Assembly: GCF_052072235.1 (NCBI RefSeq)
Contig: NZ_CM125436.1
Coordinates: forward strand, 186,001-250,000
Origin: Brevibacillus_D fluminis_A
GTDB lineage: Bacteria; Bacillota; Bacilli; Brevibacillales; Brevibacillaceae
DNA length: 64,000 nt
Direction: 5' to 3'
A program made the translations under genes and the position numbers. The notes beneath the pieces are model-generated. The model did no database searches. It saw nothing but the letters and a program-made list of their open reading frames with translations, and was not told where the DNA came from. The first letter of the stretch is position 1. Each line of letters starts with the position of its first letter. Shown here in pieces: positions 31,247-40,229 of the stretch.

Positions 31247-32326
31247 ATGATGATTCAGGACATCGAGGTAAAGCGGTTTTCAGTACCGCTGAAGAAGCCT
31301 TTCAAAACTGCCCTGCGCACAGCTTACAATCTCGATTCGATCCTTGTCAAAATCACCTGCGACAATGGCATGGTCGGGTGGGGGGAAGCGCCCGCGACGA
31401 TCGTGATAACCGGTGACAGCATTGAAAGCATTGAGGCGGCAATTGTCAATACGATGAAGCCGCAGCTGATCGGCAAAAGCCTGCTGGCGTACGAGCAAGT
31501 GTTCCATACGCTGCACCAGTCCATGGTGGGCAACAGCAGTGCGAAAGCTGCCGTAGATATGGCTTTGTACGATTTGATCGCACAACGTTGCAATTTACCG
31601 CTGTACCAGCTGCTGGGCGGTTACCAAAATCAATTGGAAACCGACTATACCGTAAGCGTCAATTCTCCGAAGGAGATGGGGGAAGATGCTGCGGAATACT
31701 TGAAGCAAGGCTTCAACGTACTCAAAATCAAGGTAGGCAAAGATAATATTGACGAAGACATTCTGCGTATTCAGGAGATTCGCAAATCGGTCGGCAACCA
31801 GGTGAAAATTCGCCTCGATGCCAATCAGGGCTGGGATATGAAAGAAGCAATCCGCTCGATCCGCAAAATGGAGGACATGGGTCTGGACATCGAGCTGGTG
31901 GAACAACCGGTAAAAGCGCATGATATCGAAGGTTTGCGTCGCGTCACCCATGCCGTTGATACACCGGTTATGGCGGATGAGAGCGTATTTTCTCCTGCGC
32001 AAGCATTTGAGATCCTGCATACGAGAGCTGCCGATTTGATCAATATCAAGTTGATGAAATCCGGCGGGATTTTCAAGGCGCAGCTGATCAACCAAATGGC
32101 GGAAGAGTGCGGCGTTCCATGCATGGTAGGCTGCATGATCGAATCGCGCTTGTCAGTCACGGCCGCAGCGCATTTTGCCGCGAGCAAGAAAAACATCACT
32201 CGCTTTGATTTTGACGCGCCGCTCATGCTGTTGAACGATGTTGTGGATGGCGGTGTGCGCTATGATGGGCGCTTAATGACATTGCCTGATTTGCCGGGCT
32301 TGGGCATCCGCTCGGTAAACGTGTAG
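31247..32326 (+). CDS. ykfB: L-Ala-D/L-Glu epimerase YkfB
   Basis: About 359 residues from ATG 31247, 6-8 bases after GAAGGTGGAG; a longer frame starts upstream. Enolase-superfamily catalytic residues are visible: KIKVGK (base Lys), RLDANQGW, ELVEQPV and MADESV (metal ligands) and INIKLMKSGG (second Lys). It converts L-Ala-D-Glu, made by YkfC, into L-Ala-L-Glu for use as a nutrient. Confidence 0.9.
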   Translation: MMIQDIEVKRFSVPLKKPFKTALRTAYNLDSILVKITCDNGMVGWGEAPATIVITGDSIESIEAAIVNTMKPQLIGKSLLAYEQVFHTLHQSMVGNSSAKAAVDMALYDLIAQRCNLPLYQLLGGYQNQLETDYTVSVNSPKEMGEDAAEYLKQGFNVLKIKVGKDNIDEDILRIQEIRKSVGNQVKIRLDANQGWDMKEAIRSIRKMEDMGLDIELVEQPVKAHDIEGLRRVTHAVDTPVMADESVFSPAQAFEILHTRAADLINIKLMKSGGIFKAQLINQMAEECGVPCMVGCMIESRLSVTAAAHFAASKKNITRFDFDAPLMLLNDVVDGGVRYDGRLMTLPDLPGLGIRSVNV

Positions 32327-32341
32327 AGGAGTGTTGAAAAA

Positions 32342-33259
32342 ATGAAAACAGCGATCATCGCAGTATCCGTAGCGACCGTCTGGACAAATCCGGAGAAACC
32401 GTTGGAACAGGATCAGGCCGCGTTAACCAACCCTGTTGATGTGAGAGGGTGGCTGGATTCCCTGTCGGTTGAGGAAAAGCTCGGATTTTATGACAATAAC
32501 GCGATTCAAACGCAAGCGTTGTACGGCACTCGTGTCGAAATTATGGAAGAGCAAGGGGAATGGGCGCATATCCTGATCCCTGATCAGCAGTGCCGGAAAG
32601 ATGAGCGAGGTTACCCGGGGTGGGTGCCAACCCGTCAGTTGGCAGCATGGAATGATGCATTCGATGTGCAGGACGGACAGCGGATGGCCCTGGTGACGGC
32701 ATCGTTTGCTCGCTTGCACAATGCGGCCGGGCAGCCGGGCATTGAACTTGCGTTTTTGACTCGGTTGCCGATTCTGGCGGAAAATGGCGGTTGGGTCAAA
32801 GTCGCGACAACGGATGGTGAAGGCTTTTTGAGACGTGAGGATATGGCGATCGTCCACGCAAACCGTCCTGTGGACATAAAAGGCAACCGCGGCGAAGCGA
32901 TTGTCGAATCGGGCAAACGGTTCCTCAACCTGCACTATTTGTGGGGCGGCATGTCCTCCTATGGCTATGATTGCTCCGGCTTTGCCTACAACATGCACCG
33001 TTCCGTGGGCATCCAAATCCCGCGCGATGCAGTCGATCAGGCGCAGGACGGACAATGGGTGGAAAAAAGCGAGCTTCAGCCAGGCGACCTGCTGTTTTTC
33101 GCGCATGAAGAAGGAAAAGGAAGAGTCCACCACGTAGGCATTTACTATGGGAACAATCAGATGATCCATTCGCCTGATTCGCGCTCCAGCATTGAAATCG
33201 TCAATTTGACAGGCTACAAGCTGGAGAAGGAACATGTGATCTCACGGAGATATTGGTAA
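32342..33259 (+). CDS. ykfC: gamma-D-glutamyl-L-diamino acid endopeptidase YkfC (NlpC/P60)
   Basis: 305 residues. Residues about 55-175 hold two SH3-like domains (YGTRVEIMEEQGEWAHILIPD and a second strand set), and the C-terminal NlpC/P60 domain has YDCSGFAYN (Cys), VHHVGIYYG (His) and a following polar residue. It lacks a signal peptide, like the cytoplasmic YkfC of Bacillus. It cleaves imported tripeptides between D-Glu and DAP. Confidence 0.9.
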   Translation: MKTAIIAVSVATVWTNPEKPLEQDQAALTNPVDVRGWLDSLSVEEKLGFYDNNAIQTQALYGTRVEIMEEQGEWAHILIPDQQCRKDERGYPGWVPTRQLAAWNDAFDVQDGQRMALVTASFARLHNAAGQPGIELAFLTRLPILAENGGWVKVATTDGEGFLRREDMAIVHANRPVDIKGNRGEAIVESGKRFLNLHYLWGGMSSYGYDCSGFAYNMHRSVGIQIPRDAVDQAQDGQWVEKSELQPGDLLFFAHEEGKGRVHHVGIYYGNNQMIHSPDSRSSIEIVNLTGYKLEKEHVISRRYW

Positions 33260-33287
33260 ATCGAAATACAGCAGGAGGTTTGGCCGG

Positions 33288-34247
33288 GTGCAAAAGAAGA
33301 AGCTCGTCGAGGTGAAAAACCTCAAAAAGCACTTTAACTTGGGAAAAGATCAACTATTAAAAGCGACCGACGATGTATCGTTCAATATTTATCAAGGAGA
33401 AACCCTTGGGCTGGTGGGCGAATCCGGGTGCGGAAAATCCACTACCGGACGCACGATCATTGGACTGTACGGACCGACAGCAGGCGAGGTTTTGTTTGAC
33501 GGGCAAAATGTGCACAAAGCGAAAGGCGCGCAAAAGCAGAAGCTGACCAGCAAAATGCAAATGATTTTCCAGGACCCGTACGCGTCGTTAAACCCGCGGA
33601 TGAACGTGACGGAAATCATCGCCGAAGGTATGGCGCTCAATGGCCTATATAAAGGAAAGCAAAGGGTGGAGCGTGTCATCGAGCTGCTCGAAATGGTCGG
33701 TCTCCAGAAGGAACACGCCAACCGTTTTCCGCATGAGTTCAGCGGCGGGCAGCGCCAGCGGATCGGAATCGCCCGCGCTCTTGCTGTGAATCCTGAGTTC
33801 ATTATCGCCGATGAGCCGATCTCTGCTTTGGACGTGTCCGTACAGGCGCAAGTGGTCAATTTGATGAAAAAGCTGCAGCACGAGAAAAATTTGACCTATC
33901 TGTTTATCGCGCACGATTTGGCGATGGTCAAGCATATCAGCGATCGCATCGGCGTCATGTATTTGGGCAATCTGGTGGAGCTGTCTGAAAGTGAACAGCT
34001 GTACGACAACCCCAAGCATCCGTATACGCAAGCCTTGTTGTCGGCCATTCCGATGCCTGATCCGGACTTGGAGCTTAGCCGGGAGCGTATCATTCTGGAA
34101 GGCGATGTACCGAGCCCGATTAATCCGCCAAGCGGTTGCGTGTTTCGCACGCGCTGTCCAGTCGCGAAGGACATTTGCGCGCAGCAGAAGCCGATTTGGC
34201 AGGAGGTGGCACCTAAACATTTTGTCGCCTGCCATGTCTATCAATAA
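33288..34247 (+). CDS. ykfD: peptide ABC transporter ATPase YkfD
   Basis: 319 residues, GTG start after GCAGGAGG. Walker A GESGCGKSTTGR, signature FSGGQRQR, Walker B IIADEPISALD and C-terminal oligopeptide-ATPase cysteines (CVFRTRCPVAKDIC). It is the second ATPase of the Dpp importer and the last gene of the operon. Confidence 0.92.
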   Translation: MQKKKLVEVKNLKKHFNLGKDQLLKATDDVSFNIYQGETLGLVGESGCGKSTTGRTIIGLYGPTAGEVLFDGQNVHKAKGAQKQKLTSKMQMIFQDPYASLNPRMNVTEIIAEGMALNGLYKGKQRVERVIELLEMVGLQKEHANRFPHEFSGGQRQRIGIARALAVNPEFIIADEPISALDVSVQAQVVNLMKKLQHEKNLTYLFIAHDLAMVKHISDRIGVMYLGNLVELSESEQLYDNPKHPYTQALLSAIPMPDPDLELSRERIILEGDVPSPINPPSGCVFRTRCPVAKDICAQQKPIWQEVAPKHFVACHVYQ

Positions 34248-34258
34248 AAAATGAACGA

Positions 34259-34301
34259 ACAAGGCCCTGATAAACGCAAAAGGAGCCTTGTTTTCATTTT
34301 T
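34259..34301 (+). terminator. terminator of the dpp-ykf operon
   Basis: ACAAGGC (34259-34265) pairs with GCCTTGT (34285-34291) and is followed by a T-rich run. Confidence 0.8.
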
Positions 34302-34451
34302 ATGGGTGGGTTACCAGCAATCATCTATTTATCCTCTTGTTAATATTCTGTAAATTGAGAAGGAATCCATTTCTTTTTGTCGAAATACGCTGTAAGTAAG
34401 AACGAGTAACTTCCTGCATCAGCTATACTTCTAGTGAAGCGAGGGTTGCAG

Positions 34452-35396
34452 ATGAACGTGAGCCACTCCTCTTTTGAATCTTCACCCCGTCGTTGGCGGA
34501 ATGTTGAAACCATATTGGGCATAGTCGTCCCCAAGTCGCTGAAGTCGGATACTTCTGTCCTGCTCTTTTTGGAAGAGGTAGCTGCGACGCCCATGATGGA
34601 AAAAGATGAAGAAATGGAGTGCTTGATTCGTTATCAACACGACGGTGACCTGGATGCACGCGATCGGTTGGTACGTGCTTATTTGCGTTACGTCGTCAGC
34701 ACAGCACTTCGTCACTTGAAAAAGGGCATGCCTTTTCTTGATTTGATTCAAGAAGGAACGTTCGGCTTATTTACGGCAATCGATAAATTTGACGTAAACA
34801 GAGGCGTGCGGCTTTACCACTATTCACACTGGTGGATTTCACAAGCCATCACCCGGTCGATCAGCGATAAGGGACGCTTGATTCGCATTCCCGTGCACAT
34901 GCACGAACAGATTCGCCAATACCAGAAGCGTGTCATGCAACTGGCCAATTTGCTGCATCGTTACCCCGACCGCAACGAGCTTGCGGAGTCGCTCGATATT
35001 CCTTTGGAAAAGGTCGATGCGATCGAGGCTGCGATCATGATGCGGATGGAGTCGTTGGATGAACAATTGTATGATTGTTTTGACGACATCCAACGCGATG
35101 AGGAGCTGTTAAGCTATGCAGAGGTCGTTGATGACGGCGAAACCTCCATTGAAGACCACGTTGAAAAAGTGGATCTGAAAACGCAGATGCTGGCAGCGCT
35201 GGCCCGGCTGAATCCGCGGGCACAAGAGATTATCGCCATGCGCTACGGCCTCTACGATGACCAGATCTACACGCTTGAAGAGGTTGGCAAAATGTTCGGG
35301 CTTACTCGTGAGCGGATTCGCCAGATCGAAGCGACAACGATCGATCGCTTGCGAAACCAAAAAGGCTCCCGCCAGTTAAAGGAATATCTATCTTGA
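34452..35396 (+). CDS. sigma-A-like (group 2) sigma factor
   Basis: About 314 residues from ATG 34452. It has regions 2.1-2.4 (RDRLVRAYLRYVV, DLIQEGTFGLFTAIDKFD, HWWISQAITRSI), region 3 (RIPVHMHEQIRQYQK) and region 4.2 (LTRERIRQIEATTIDRLR), close to SigA but without region 1.1 and with an acidic linker between regions 3 and 4. It probably recognises SigA-like promoters. It has no anti-sigma neighbour. The 204 bases upstream contain a terminator and no other gene. Confidence 0.88.
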   Translation: MNVSHSSFESSPRRWRNVETILGIVVPKSLKSDTSVLLFLEEVAATPMMEKDEEMECLIRYQHDGDLDARDRLVRAYLRYVVSTALRHLKKGMPFLDLIQEGTFGLFTAIDKFDVNRGVRLYHYSHWWISQAITRSISDKGRLIRIPVHMHEQIRQYQKRVMQLANLLHRYPDRNELAESLDIPLEKVDAIEAAIMMRMESLDEQLYDCFDDIQRDEELLSYAEVVDDGETSIEDHVEKVDLKTQMLAALARLNPRAQEIIAMRYGLYDDQIYTLEEVGKMFGLTRERIRQIEATTIDRLRNQKGSRQLKEYLS

Positions 35397-35425
35397 TTTG
35401 CGGGCATATACTTGAAGAAATGACG

Positions 35426-35456
35426 GCCACACGAGCGTATCGTGTGGCTTTTTTTG
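35426..35456 (+). terminator. terminator of the sigma factor gene
   Basis: GCCACACGA (35426-35434) pairs with TCGTGTGGC (35440-35448) and a T-run follows. Confidence 0.88.
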
Positions 35457-35578
35457 TAAAGGCAGACCCATGCCGCAACTGTACAGAGGTGCCGCTTGCG
35501 TTCGGCGTGATTCCTGTTTTGTGGTACACTAAACGCGAATACAACTTATTGGGCAACAAAGAAAGGGAGGATTGCACC

Positions 35579-36451
35579 GTGAAAGACTACATGGTACGGG
35601 CAACCGGTTTTGGAGGCAACGTTCGCGTGTTTGCCGCGCGCACGACACATATTGTAGAGGAAATCAGAAAGCGTCATGATATGTGGAACACAGCAACTGC
35701 AGCGATGGGACGCACGCTGACGGCTACAACCATGATGGGAGCGATGCTCAAAGGAGACGAATCGCTTTCCGTGAAAATTAAGGGAGGCGGCCCGATTGGC
35801 CAAATCATCGCGGAAGCGAATGCAAAGGGAGAAGCGCGTGCATACGTAACCAATCCGCATGTTCATTTCGAACTGAATGAGAAAGGAAAACTCGACGTGC
35901 GCCGTGCGGTAGGAATGGACGGATTTTTGTACGTGATTAAAGACCTCGGCCTGCGCGAACCGTATCAAGGCAGCGTGCCTATTGTCTCCGGGGAAATCGG
36001 CGATGACTTCACGTACTATTTCGTAGCATCCGAGCAAACGCCGTCAGCTGTCGGCGTCGGTGTGCTGGTGAACCCGGACGACCGCTCGGTGCTGGCTTCC
36101 GGCGGTTTCATTTTGCAATTGCTCCCGGGCACGACCGATGATGTCGTGGCGCTGATCGAAGAGCGCGTTTCCGGGCTGCCGCAAGTATCGCGTATGATCG
36201 GCGAGGGGCTGACGCCGGAAGAGATTATCGCCAAGATCGTCGATGAGCCGAATATCCACGAGCGGATGGACATAACGTTCTCGTGCACGTGTTCGGAAGA
36301 GAAAGTGAGCAATATGCTGATCACGCTGGGGAAAGAAGAAATCCAAAACATGATCGACGAGCAGGAGTCTGCCGAGATTCATTGCCACTTCTGCAACGAG
36401 CGCTATCACTATGACAAAAAGCAGCTGGAGCAAATTCTTCAGTCCATGTAA
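35579..36451 (+). CDS. hslO: redox-regulated chaperone Hsp33
   Basis: 290 residues from GTG 35579, preceded by AAAGGGAGG; a longer frame begins upstream. The C-terminal zinc motif CTC and CHFC (about residues 236-271) carries the redox-switch cysteines, and VRATGFGGNVRVFAARTT is the usual N terminus. Under oxidation the zinc is lost and the protein binds unfolded clients. In Bacillales hslO precedes cysK as here. Confidence 0.93.
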   Translation: MKDYMVRATGFGGNVRVFAARTTHIVEEIRKRHDMWNTATAAMGRTLTATTMMGAMLKGDESLSVKIKGGGPIGQIIAEANAKGEARAYVTNPHVHFELNEKGKLDVRRAVGMDGFLYVIKDLGLREPYQGSVPIVSGEIGDDFTYYFVASEQTPSAVGVGVLVNPDDRSVLASGGFILQLLPGTTDDVVALIEERVSGLPQVSRMIGEGLTPEEIIAKIVDEPNIHERMDITFSCTCSEEKVSNMLITLGKEEIQNMIDEQESAEIHCHFCNERYHYDKKQLEQILQSM

Positions 36452-36478
36452 GACGCAGGAATCGCCTTGAAGAAATAA

Positions 36479-36508
36479 TTGACGTTTCTGAATATAGTCT
36501 GCTATAAT
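36479..36508 (+). promoter_or_regulatory. cysK promoter
   Basis: TTGACG (36479-36484), 18 bases, TATAAT (36503-36508), about 51 bases upstream of the cysK start. No sulphur-control box could be named with certainty. Confidence 0.75.
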
Positions 36509-36558
36509 AATGCCAATAAAACCTAGCATTTTACTTGGTATTGAGGAGGACGGGAAAT

Positions 36559-37491
36559 ATGCGAGTTGCTCAATCGATTACCGAATTAATTGGTTCCACC
36601 CCGCTAGTAAAACTGAACCGTGTTGCAACTGAAGATATTGCTGATATTTATTTGAAGCTGGAGTTTTTCAATCCGGGCAGCAGCGTGAAAGACCGGATCG
36701 CGCTTTCCATGATCGAAGCGGCGGAACGCGAAGGTCGTTTGAAGGAAGGCGATACCATCATCGAGCCAACCAGTGGAAACACCGGGATCGGTTTGGCGAT
36801 GGTTGCTGCTGCGAAAGGCTATCGCGCGATTCTTGTCATGCCTGACACCATGAGCTTGGAGCGCCGCAATTTGCTGCGCGCGTACGGTGCTGAATTGATT
36901 TTGACACCAGGCGCAGAGGGCATGGGAGGAGCGATCCGCAAAGCGGAAGAAATCGCCCGCGAAAACGATTCCTACTTCATTCCGCAGCAGTTCAAAAATC
37001 CGGCAAACCCTGAGGTGCATCGCCTGACAACCGGTCCTGAGATCGTGCAGCAAGCAAAAGAACTCGGCGGCATTGACGCGTTCATTTCCGGCATCGGCAC
37101 AGGCGGGACGATCACAGGCGCTGGACAGGTGCTGAAAGAAGCGTTCCCTGAGGTAAAAGTAATCGCAGTGGAACCTGCGGCTTCCCCGGTATTGTCCGGC
37201 GGCAAACCAGGTCCGCACAAAATTCAAGGCATCGGTGCCGGCTTCGTTCCGGATACGTTGGATACGCAAGTTTATGATGAGATCATTAAGGTAGAAAATG
37301 AAGAAGCGTTTGAGGTGGCACGCCGCGTCGCACGCGAGGAAGGTGTTCTGGTCGGGATTTCCTCGGGTGCAGCCATTCATGCAGCATTGCAAGTGGCGAA
37401 ACGTTTGGGCAAAGGCAAAAAGGTCGTCGTCGTGATTCCGAGCAATGGCGAACGTTACCTCTCTACACCGTTGTTCCAATTTGAAGATTAA
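36559..37491 (+). CDS. cysK: cysteine synthase A
   Basis: 310 residues from ATG 36559 after GAGGAGGACGGG. PLP-lysine motif NPGSSVKDR, phosphate/substrate loop EPTSGNTGIGLA, and GIGTGGTITG identify O-acetylserine sulphhydrylase. It makes cysteine from O-acetylserine and sulphide. Confidence 0.95.
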   Translation: MRVAQSITELIGSTPLVKLNRVATEDIADIYLKLEFFNPGSSVKDRIALSMIEAAEREGRLKEGDTIIEPTSGNTGIGLAMVAAAKGYRAILVMPDTMSLERRNLLRAYGAELILTPGAEGMGGAIRKAEEIARENDSYFIPQQFKNPANPEVHRLTTGPEIVQQAKELGGIDAFISGIGTGGTITGAGQVLKEAFPEVKVIAVEPAASPVLSGGKPGPHKIQGIGAGFVPDTLDTQVYDEIIKVENEEAFEVARRVAREEGVLVGISSGAAIHAALQVAKRLGKGKKVVVVIPSNGERYLSTPLFQFED

Positions 37492-37555
37492 TTGTGCCTG
37501 GTATGATATACTGAGTGAGATGAGCCGAGTATAGAAGAGAAAGGGAGAGCTGAGC

Positions 37556-38143
37556 ATGATTGTGATGATCGACAATTATGATTCATTCACCTACAATCTC
37601 GTGCAGTTTGTAGGCGAGCTTGGGGAAGAGCTGAAGGTCTTCCGCAATGACAAGGTGACGATCGCAGAGATTGAGCGGTTGAATCCGGATTATTTGATGA
37701 TTTCACCAGGGCCGTGCACCCCCAATGAGGCGGGCATCAGCCTGGAAGCCATCAAGCATTTTGCGGGAAAAATCCCGATTTTGGGCGTGTGCCTGGGACA
37801 TCAGTCCATCGGGCAGGCGTTTGGGGGCAACGTTGTTCGGGCCGAGCGGTTAATGCACGGTAAAACATCGAGTGTTTTCCATGACCAAAAGACGATTTTC
37901 AAAGGCATTCCGTCGCCGTTTGTCGTGGCGCGCTACCATTCGCTGATTGTCGAGCCGGACAGCTTGCCGGCTGAGCTGGAAGTATCGGCGCGGACAGCGG
38001 AAGGGGAAATCATGGCCATTCGCCATCGGGAGTATCCGATTGAAGGGGTTCAGTTCCACCCGGAATCCATTATCACAGAGCATGGAAAACAACTGCTGGC
38101 GAACTTTTTGGCGCATTATGCAAAAGAAAAGGCACACAGCTAA
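37556..38143 (+). CDS. pabA: glutamine amidotransferase of aminodeoxychorismate synthase
   Basis: 195 residues, ATG after GAAAGGGAGAG. Triad glutaminase motifs are complete: GVCLGHQSIG (Cys) and HPESI (His, Glu). It supplies ammonia to aminodeoxychorismate synthase, the first step to p-aminobenzoate for folate, and often to anthranilate synthase too. In Bacillus pabB precedes and pabC follows it; neither is in this window. Confidence 0.9.
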   Translation: MIVMIDNYDSFTYNLVQFVGELGEELKVFRNDKVTIAEIERLNPDYLMISPGPCTPNEAGISLEAIKHFAGKIPILGVCLGHQSIGQAFGGNVVRAERLMHGKTSSVFHDQKTIFKGIPSPFVVARYHSLIVEPDSLPAELEVSARTAEGEIMAIRHREYPIEGVQFHPESIITEHGKQLLANFLAHYAKEKAHS

Positions 38144-38158
38144 TGAACAGAGCGTATC

Positions 38159-38197
38159 GAGAGGGTTCTGCCGTAAAGGCGGAGGCCTCTTTTTTCC
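38159..38197 (+). terminator. terminator after pabA
   Basis: GAGAGG pairs with CCTCT around an inner hairpin (TCTGCC-GTAAA-GGCGGA), followed by TTTTTT. Confidence 0.7.
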
Positions 38198-38297
38198 GTT
38201 TCCAGCGTATGGTTTCGAGAGCCATCGGGTATCAATAAGGTAATGTCATCCCAAGCTGCTCGTATCTCTCAACTTAGTGGAAGGAAGTGACGATGGT

Positions 38298-38516
38298 ATG
38301 TTATCCAGTATCGGTATTCCCGGGCTGATTTTGATCCTGATGATCGCGCTGATTGTGTTTGGCCCAAGCAAGCTTCCGGAGATCGGCCGCGCATTCGGCC
38401 GCACGTTGACGGAGTTTAAAGCTGCTGCCAAAGACCTGACCAAAGACGAACAAGACGACAAAGACAATGCACCTGCGCTTGCGCAGACCGCCAATGAAGG
38501 AACAAAGCGGGTCTGA
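38298..38516 (+). CDS. tatA: twin-arginine translocase protein TatA
   Basis: About 72 residues from ATG 38298 after GGAAGGAAG. A single membrane helix (IPGLILILMIALIVFG) is followed by the conserved PSKLPEIGRAFGRTLTEFKAA amphipathic helix. TatA forms the pore of the Tat export system; the tatC partner is not here. It is framed by terminators on both sides, so it is a separate transcription unit inside the folate region. Confidence 0.92.
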   Translation: MLSSIGIPGLILILMIALIVFGPSKLPEIGRAFGRTLTEFKAAAKDLTKDEQDDKDNAPALAQTANEGTKRV

Positions 38517-38540
38517 ACAGGCGATGGCACTACTTGCGAA

Positions 38541-38566
38541 AAGCCCGGCCAAACGCCGGGTTTTTG
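38541..38566 (+). terminator. terminator after tatA
   Basis: CCCGGC (38544-38549) pairs with GCCGGG (38555-38560), then TTTTT. Confidence 0.9.
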
Positions 38567-38617
38567 TGTGGAAACGAGCAGATACGAGCAGGGTGGATCG
38601 GTAGAATTGAATGGGCA

Positions 38618-38639
38618 ATTGTGGTATGCTAACCACAAT
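38618..38639 (+). promoter_or_regulatory. palindrome upstream of folP
   Basis: ATTGTGGT (38618-38625) and ACCACAAT (38632-38639) form a perfect inverted repeat with a 6-base centre holding TATGCT-like sequence, which may be the -10 box. It lies 20 bases before the folP start and looks like a repressor site or a small 5' hairpin. Confidence 0.5.
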
Positions 38640-38659
38640 ATTAGCAAGGAGTTCGAACG

Positions 38660-39862
38660 ATGAAGCATAATCCGTACATGATTCACACCACGACACACGA
38701 GCAGATTGTCGCTGAGATGAATAAGATCGGGTCAGATCCCAGCGTCATGAATGCGATGGCATCGAAAGCAGAAATGCTGCACATCCGTTTGGAGAACGTT
38801 TCGCTGCAAGCCGCGCTCATGCTGAAGCAGGAATTGCTGGCAATTGGCGGGGACTGTGTGGTGCACAGAAACGTGCCTGCGTTGGAAATCGCCGAATCAA
38901 GCGTATTGATTGTTGCAACCAGAGAGCAGTTGTTTGCCGCGCTGCGGGCGTTGTGCAATCAGCCATTTGGTTTCAAGCAGCTTGTTGGCGAGATTGAAGA
39001 GCTTTTGCACCGGCAGGAAACGTTAAAGCGCAGAAAAGAGCTTGTCTGCGGCCCGCACCGCCTTCCGTTAGGGGATCGCACGCTGGTGATGGGGATTTTG
39101 AACATGACGCCGGATTCGTTTTCGGACGGCGGGCGGTTCAACGATATCGAGCGCGCGCTGGCGCATGCAAAAGAGATGATTGACGCTGGTGCTGACATCA
39201 TCGATATCGGCGGGGAATCGACACGTCCGGGCCACGTTTCCGTCAGCGCGGAGGAAGAGCTGGAGCGGGTCATTCCGATTATCACAGCTTTGTCCAGGGC
39301 CTATCAAATCCCGATCTCGATCGACACCTACAAGGCGGAGGTGGCGGATCGGGCGATCGAGGCAGGAGCCCACATCATCAACGACGTGTGGGGAGCGAAG
39401 TACGACAAACAGATGGCCCCTGTGGCGGCAAAGCACGAAGTTCCGATCATCCTTATGCACAATCGCGAAAACCGTGAATACAATGACTTCTTTACCGAAC
39501 TGGTCGCTGATTTGCGCGAGTCTGTACGGATCGCTTTCGAGGCAGGTGTGAAAGCCGAAAACATCATTCTCGATCCGGGCATCGGCTTCGTTAAATCGCA
39601 TGAGCAGAACCTGGAAACGATGCGCCGCCTCGACGATATCGTCGCACTCGGGTATCCCGTGTTGCTCGGAACATCGCGAAAGTCCATGATTGGACGAGTG
39701 CTCGATCTGCCTCCCGAAGAGCGGCTGGAAGGGACCGCAGCTACCGTAGCGCTCGGAGTCGCAAAGGGCTGTCATATCATGCGCATTCATGATGTGAAGG
39801 AAATGAAGCGGCTCTGCGTCATGATGGATGCGATGCTTAAGGGAGGAACCACACATGGATAA
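38660..39862 (+). CDS. folP: dihydropteroate synthase with N-terminal extension
   Basis: 400 residues, ATG after AAGGAG. Residues about 143-400 are the normal enzyme (MGILNMTPDSFSDGG, IDIGGESTRPG, SIDTYKA, ILDPGIGF, GTSRKS). The first about 130 residues, absent from the usual 270-285 residue proteins, form an added alpha/beta-like domain of unknown role. The enzyme joins p-aminobenzoate to the pterin diphosphate and is the sulphonamide target. It overlaps folB by 8 bases. Confidence 0.93.
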   Translation: MKHNPYMIHTTTHEQIVAEMNKIGSDPSVMNAMASKAEMLHIRLENVSLQAALMLKQELLAIGGDCVVHRNVPALEIAESSVLIVATREQLFAALRALCNQPFGFKQLVGEIEELLHRQETLKRRKELVCGPHRLPLGDRTLVMGILNMTPDSFSDGGRFNDIERALAHAKEMIDAGADIIDIGGESTRPGHVSVSAEEELERVIPIITALSRAYQIPISIDTYKAEVADRAIEAGAHIINDVWGAKYDKQMAPVAAKHEVPIILMHNRENREYNDFFTELVADLRESVRIAFEAGVKAENIILDPGIGFVKSHEQNLETMRRLDDIVALGYPVLLGTSRKSMIGRVLDLPPEERLEGTAATVALGVAKGCHIMRIHDVKEMKRLCVMMDAMLKGGTTHG

Positions 39863-40223
39863 AATCTATTTTGAAAAAATGTCGTTCTACGGCTATCACG
39901 GTGTATTTGAGGCGGAGGCACAGTTGGGGCAACGGTTTTACGTGGACCTCGAGGTTTCGCTCGATTTATCCAAAGCCGGCAGAAGCGACGATTTGAACGA
40001 TACGGTCAACTACGCCGACATTTTCAATTTGGTAGCGCATATTGTCGAAAAAGAGCGCTATAAATTGGTCGAAGCGTTGACGTCAACCATTGCGGATCGG
40101 CTGCTCGAGCAATTTCCATTTGAGGAAGTAAAAGTGAAGGTGACCAAACCGAACCCGCCGATCAATGGGCATTACGAGGCGGTCGCGATCGAAATGGTGC
40201 GGACACGGCGGAAAGGATCCTGA
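39855..40223 (+). CDS. folB: dihydroneopterin aldolase
   Basis: 122 residues from ATG 39855 after AAGGGAGG. It shows FYGYHGVFEAEAQLGQRFYVD, NYADIFN and KVKVTKPNPPI, typical of FolB. It makes 6-hydroxymethyl-dihydropterin for FolK. Confidence 0.93.
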   Translation: MDKIYFEKMSFYGYHGVFEAEAQLGQRFYVDLEVSLDLSKAGRSDDLNDTVNYADIFNLVAHIVEKERYKLVEALTSTIADRLLEQFPFEEVKVKVTKPNPPINGHYEAVAIEMVRTRRKGS

Positions 40224-40229
40224 TCGGCT

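Noticed and set aside
36604..37575. 323-codon frame antisense to cysK
   Set aside because: cysK is a certain gene here; the antisense product resembles no protein and is Arg/His/Phe-rich as expected from a shadow.
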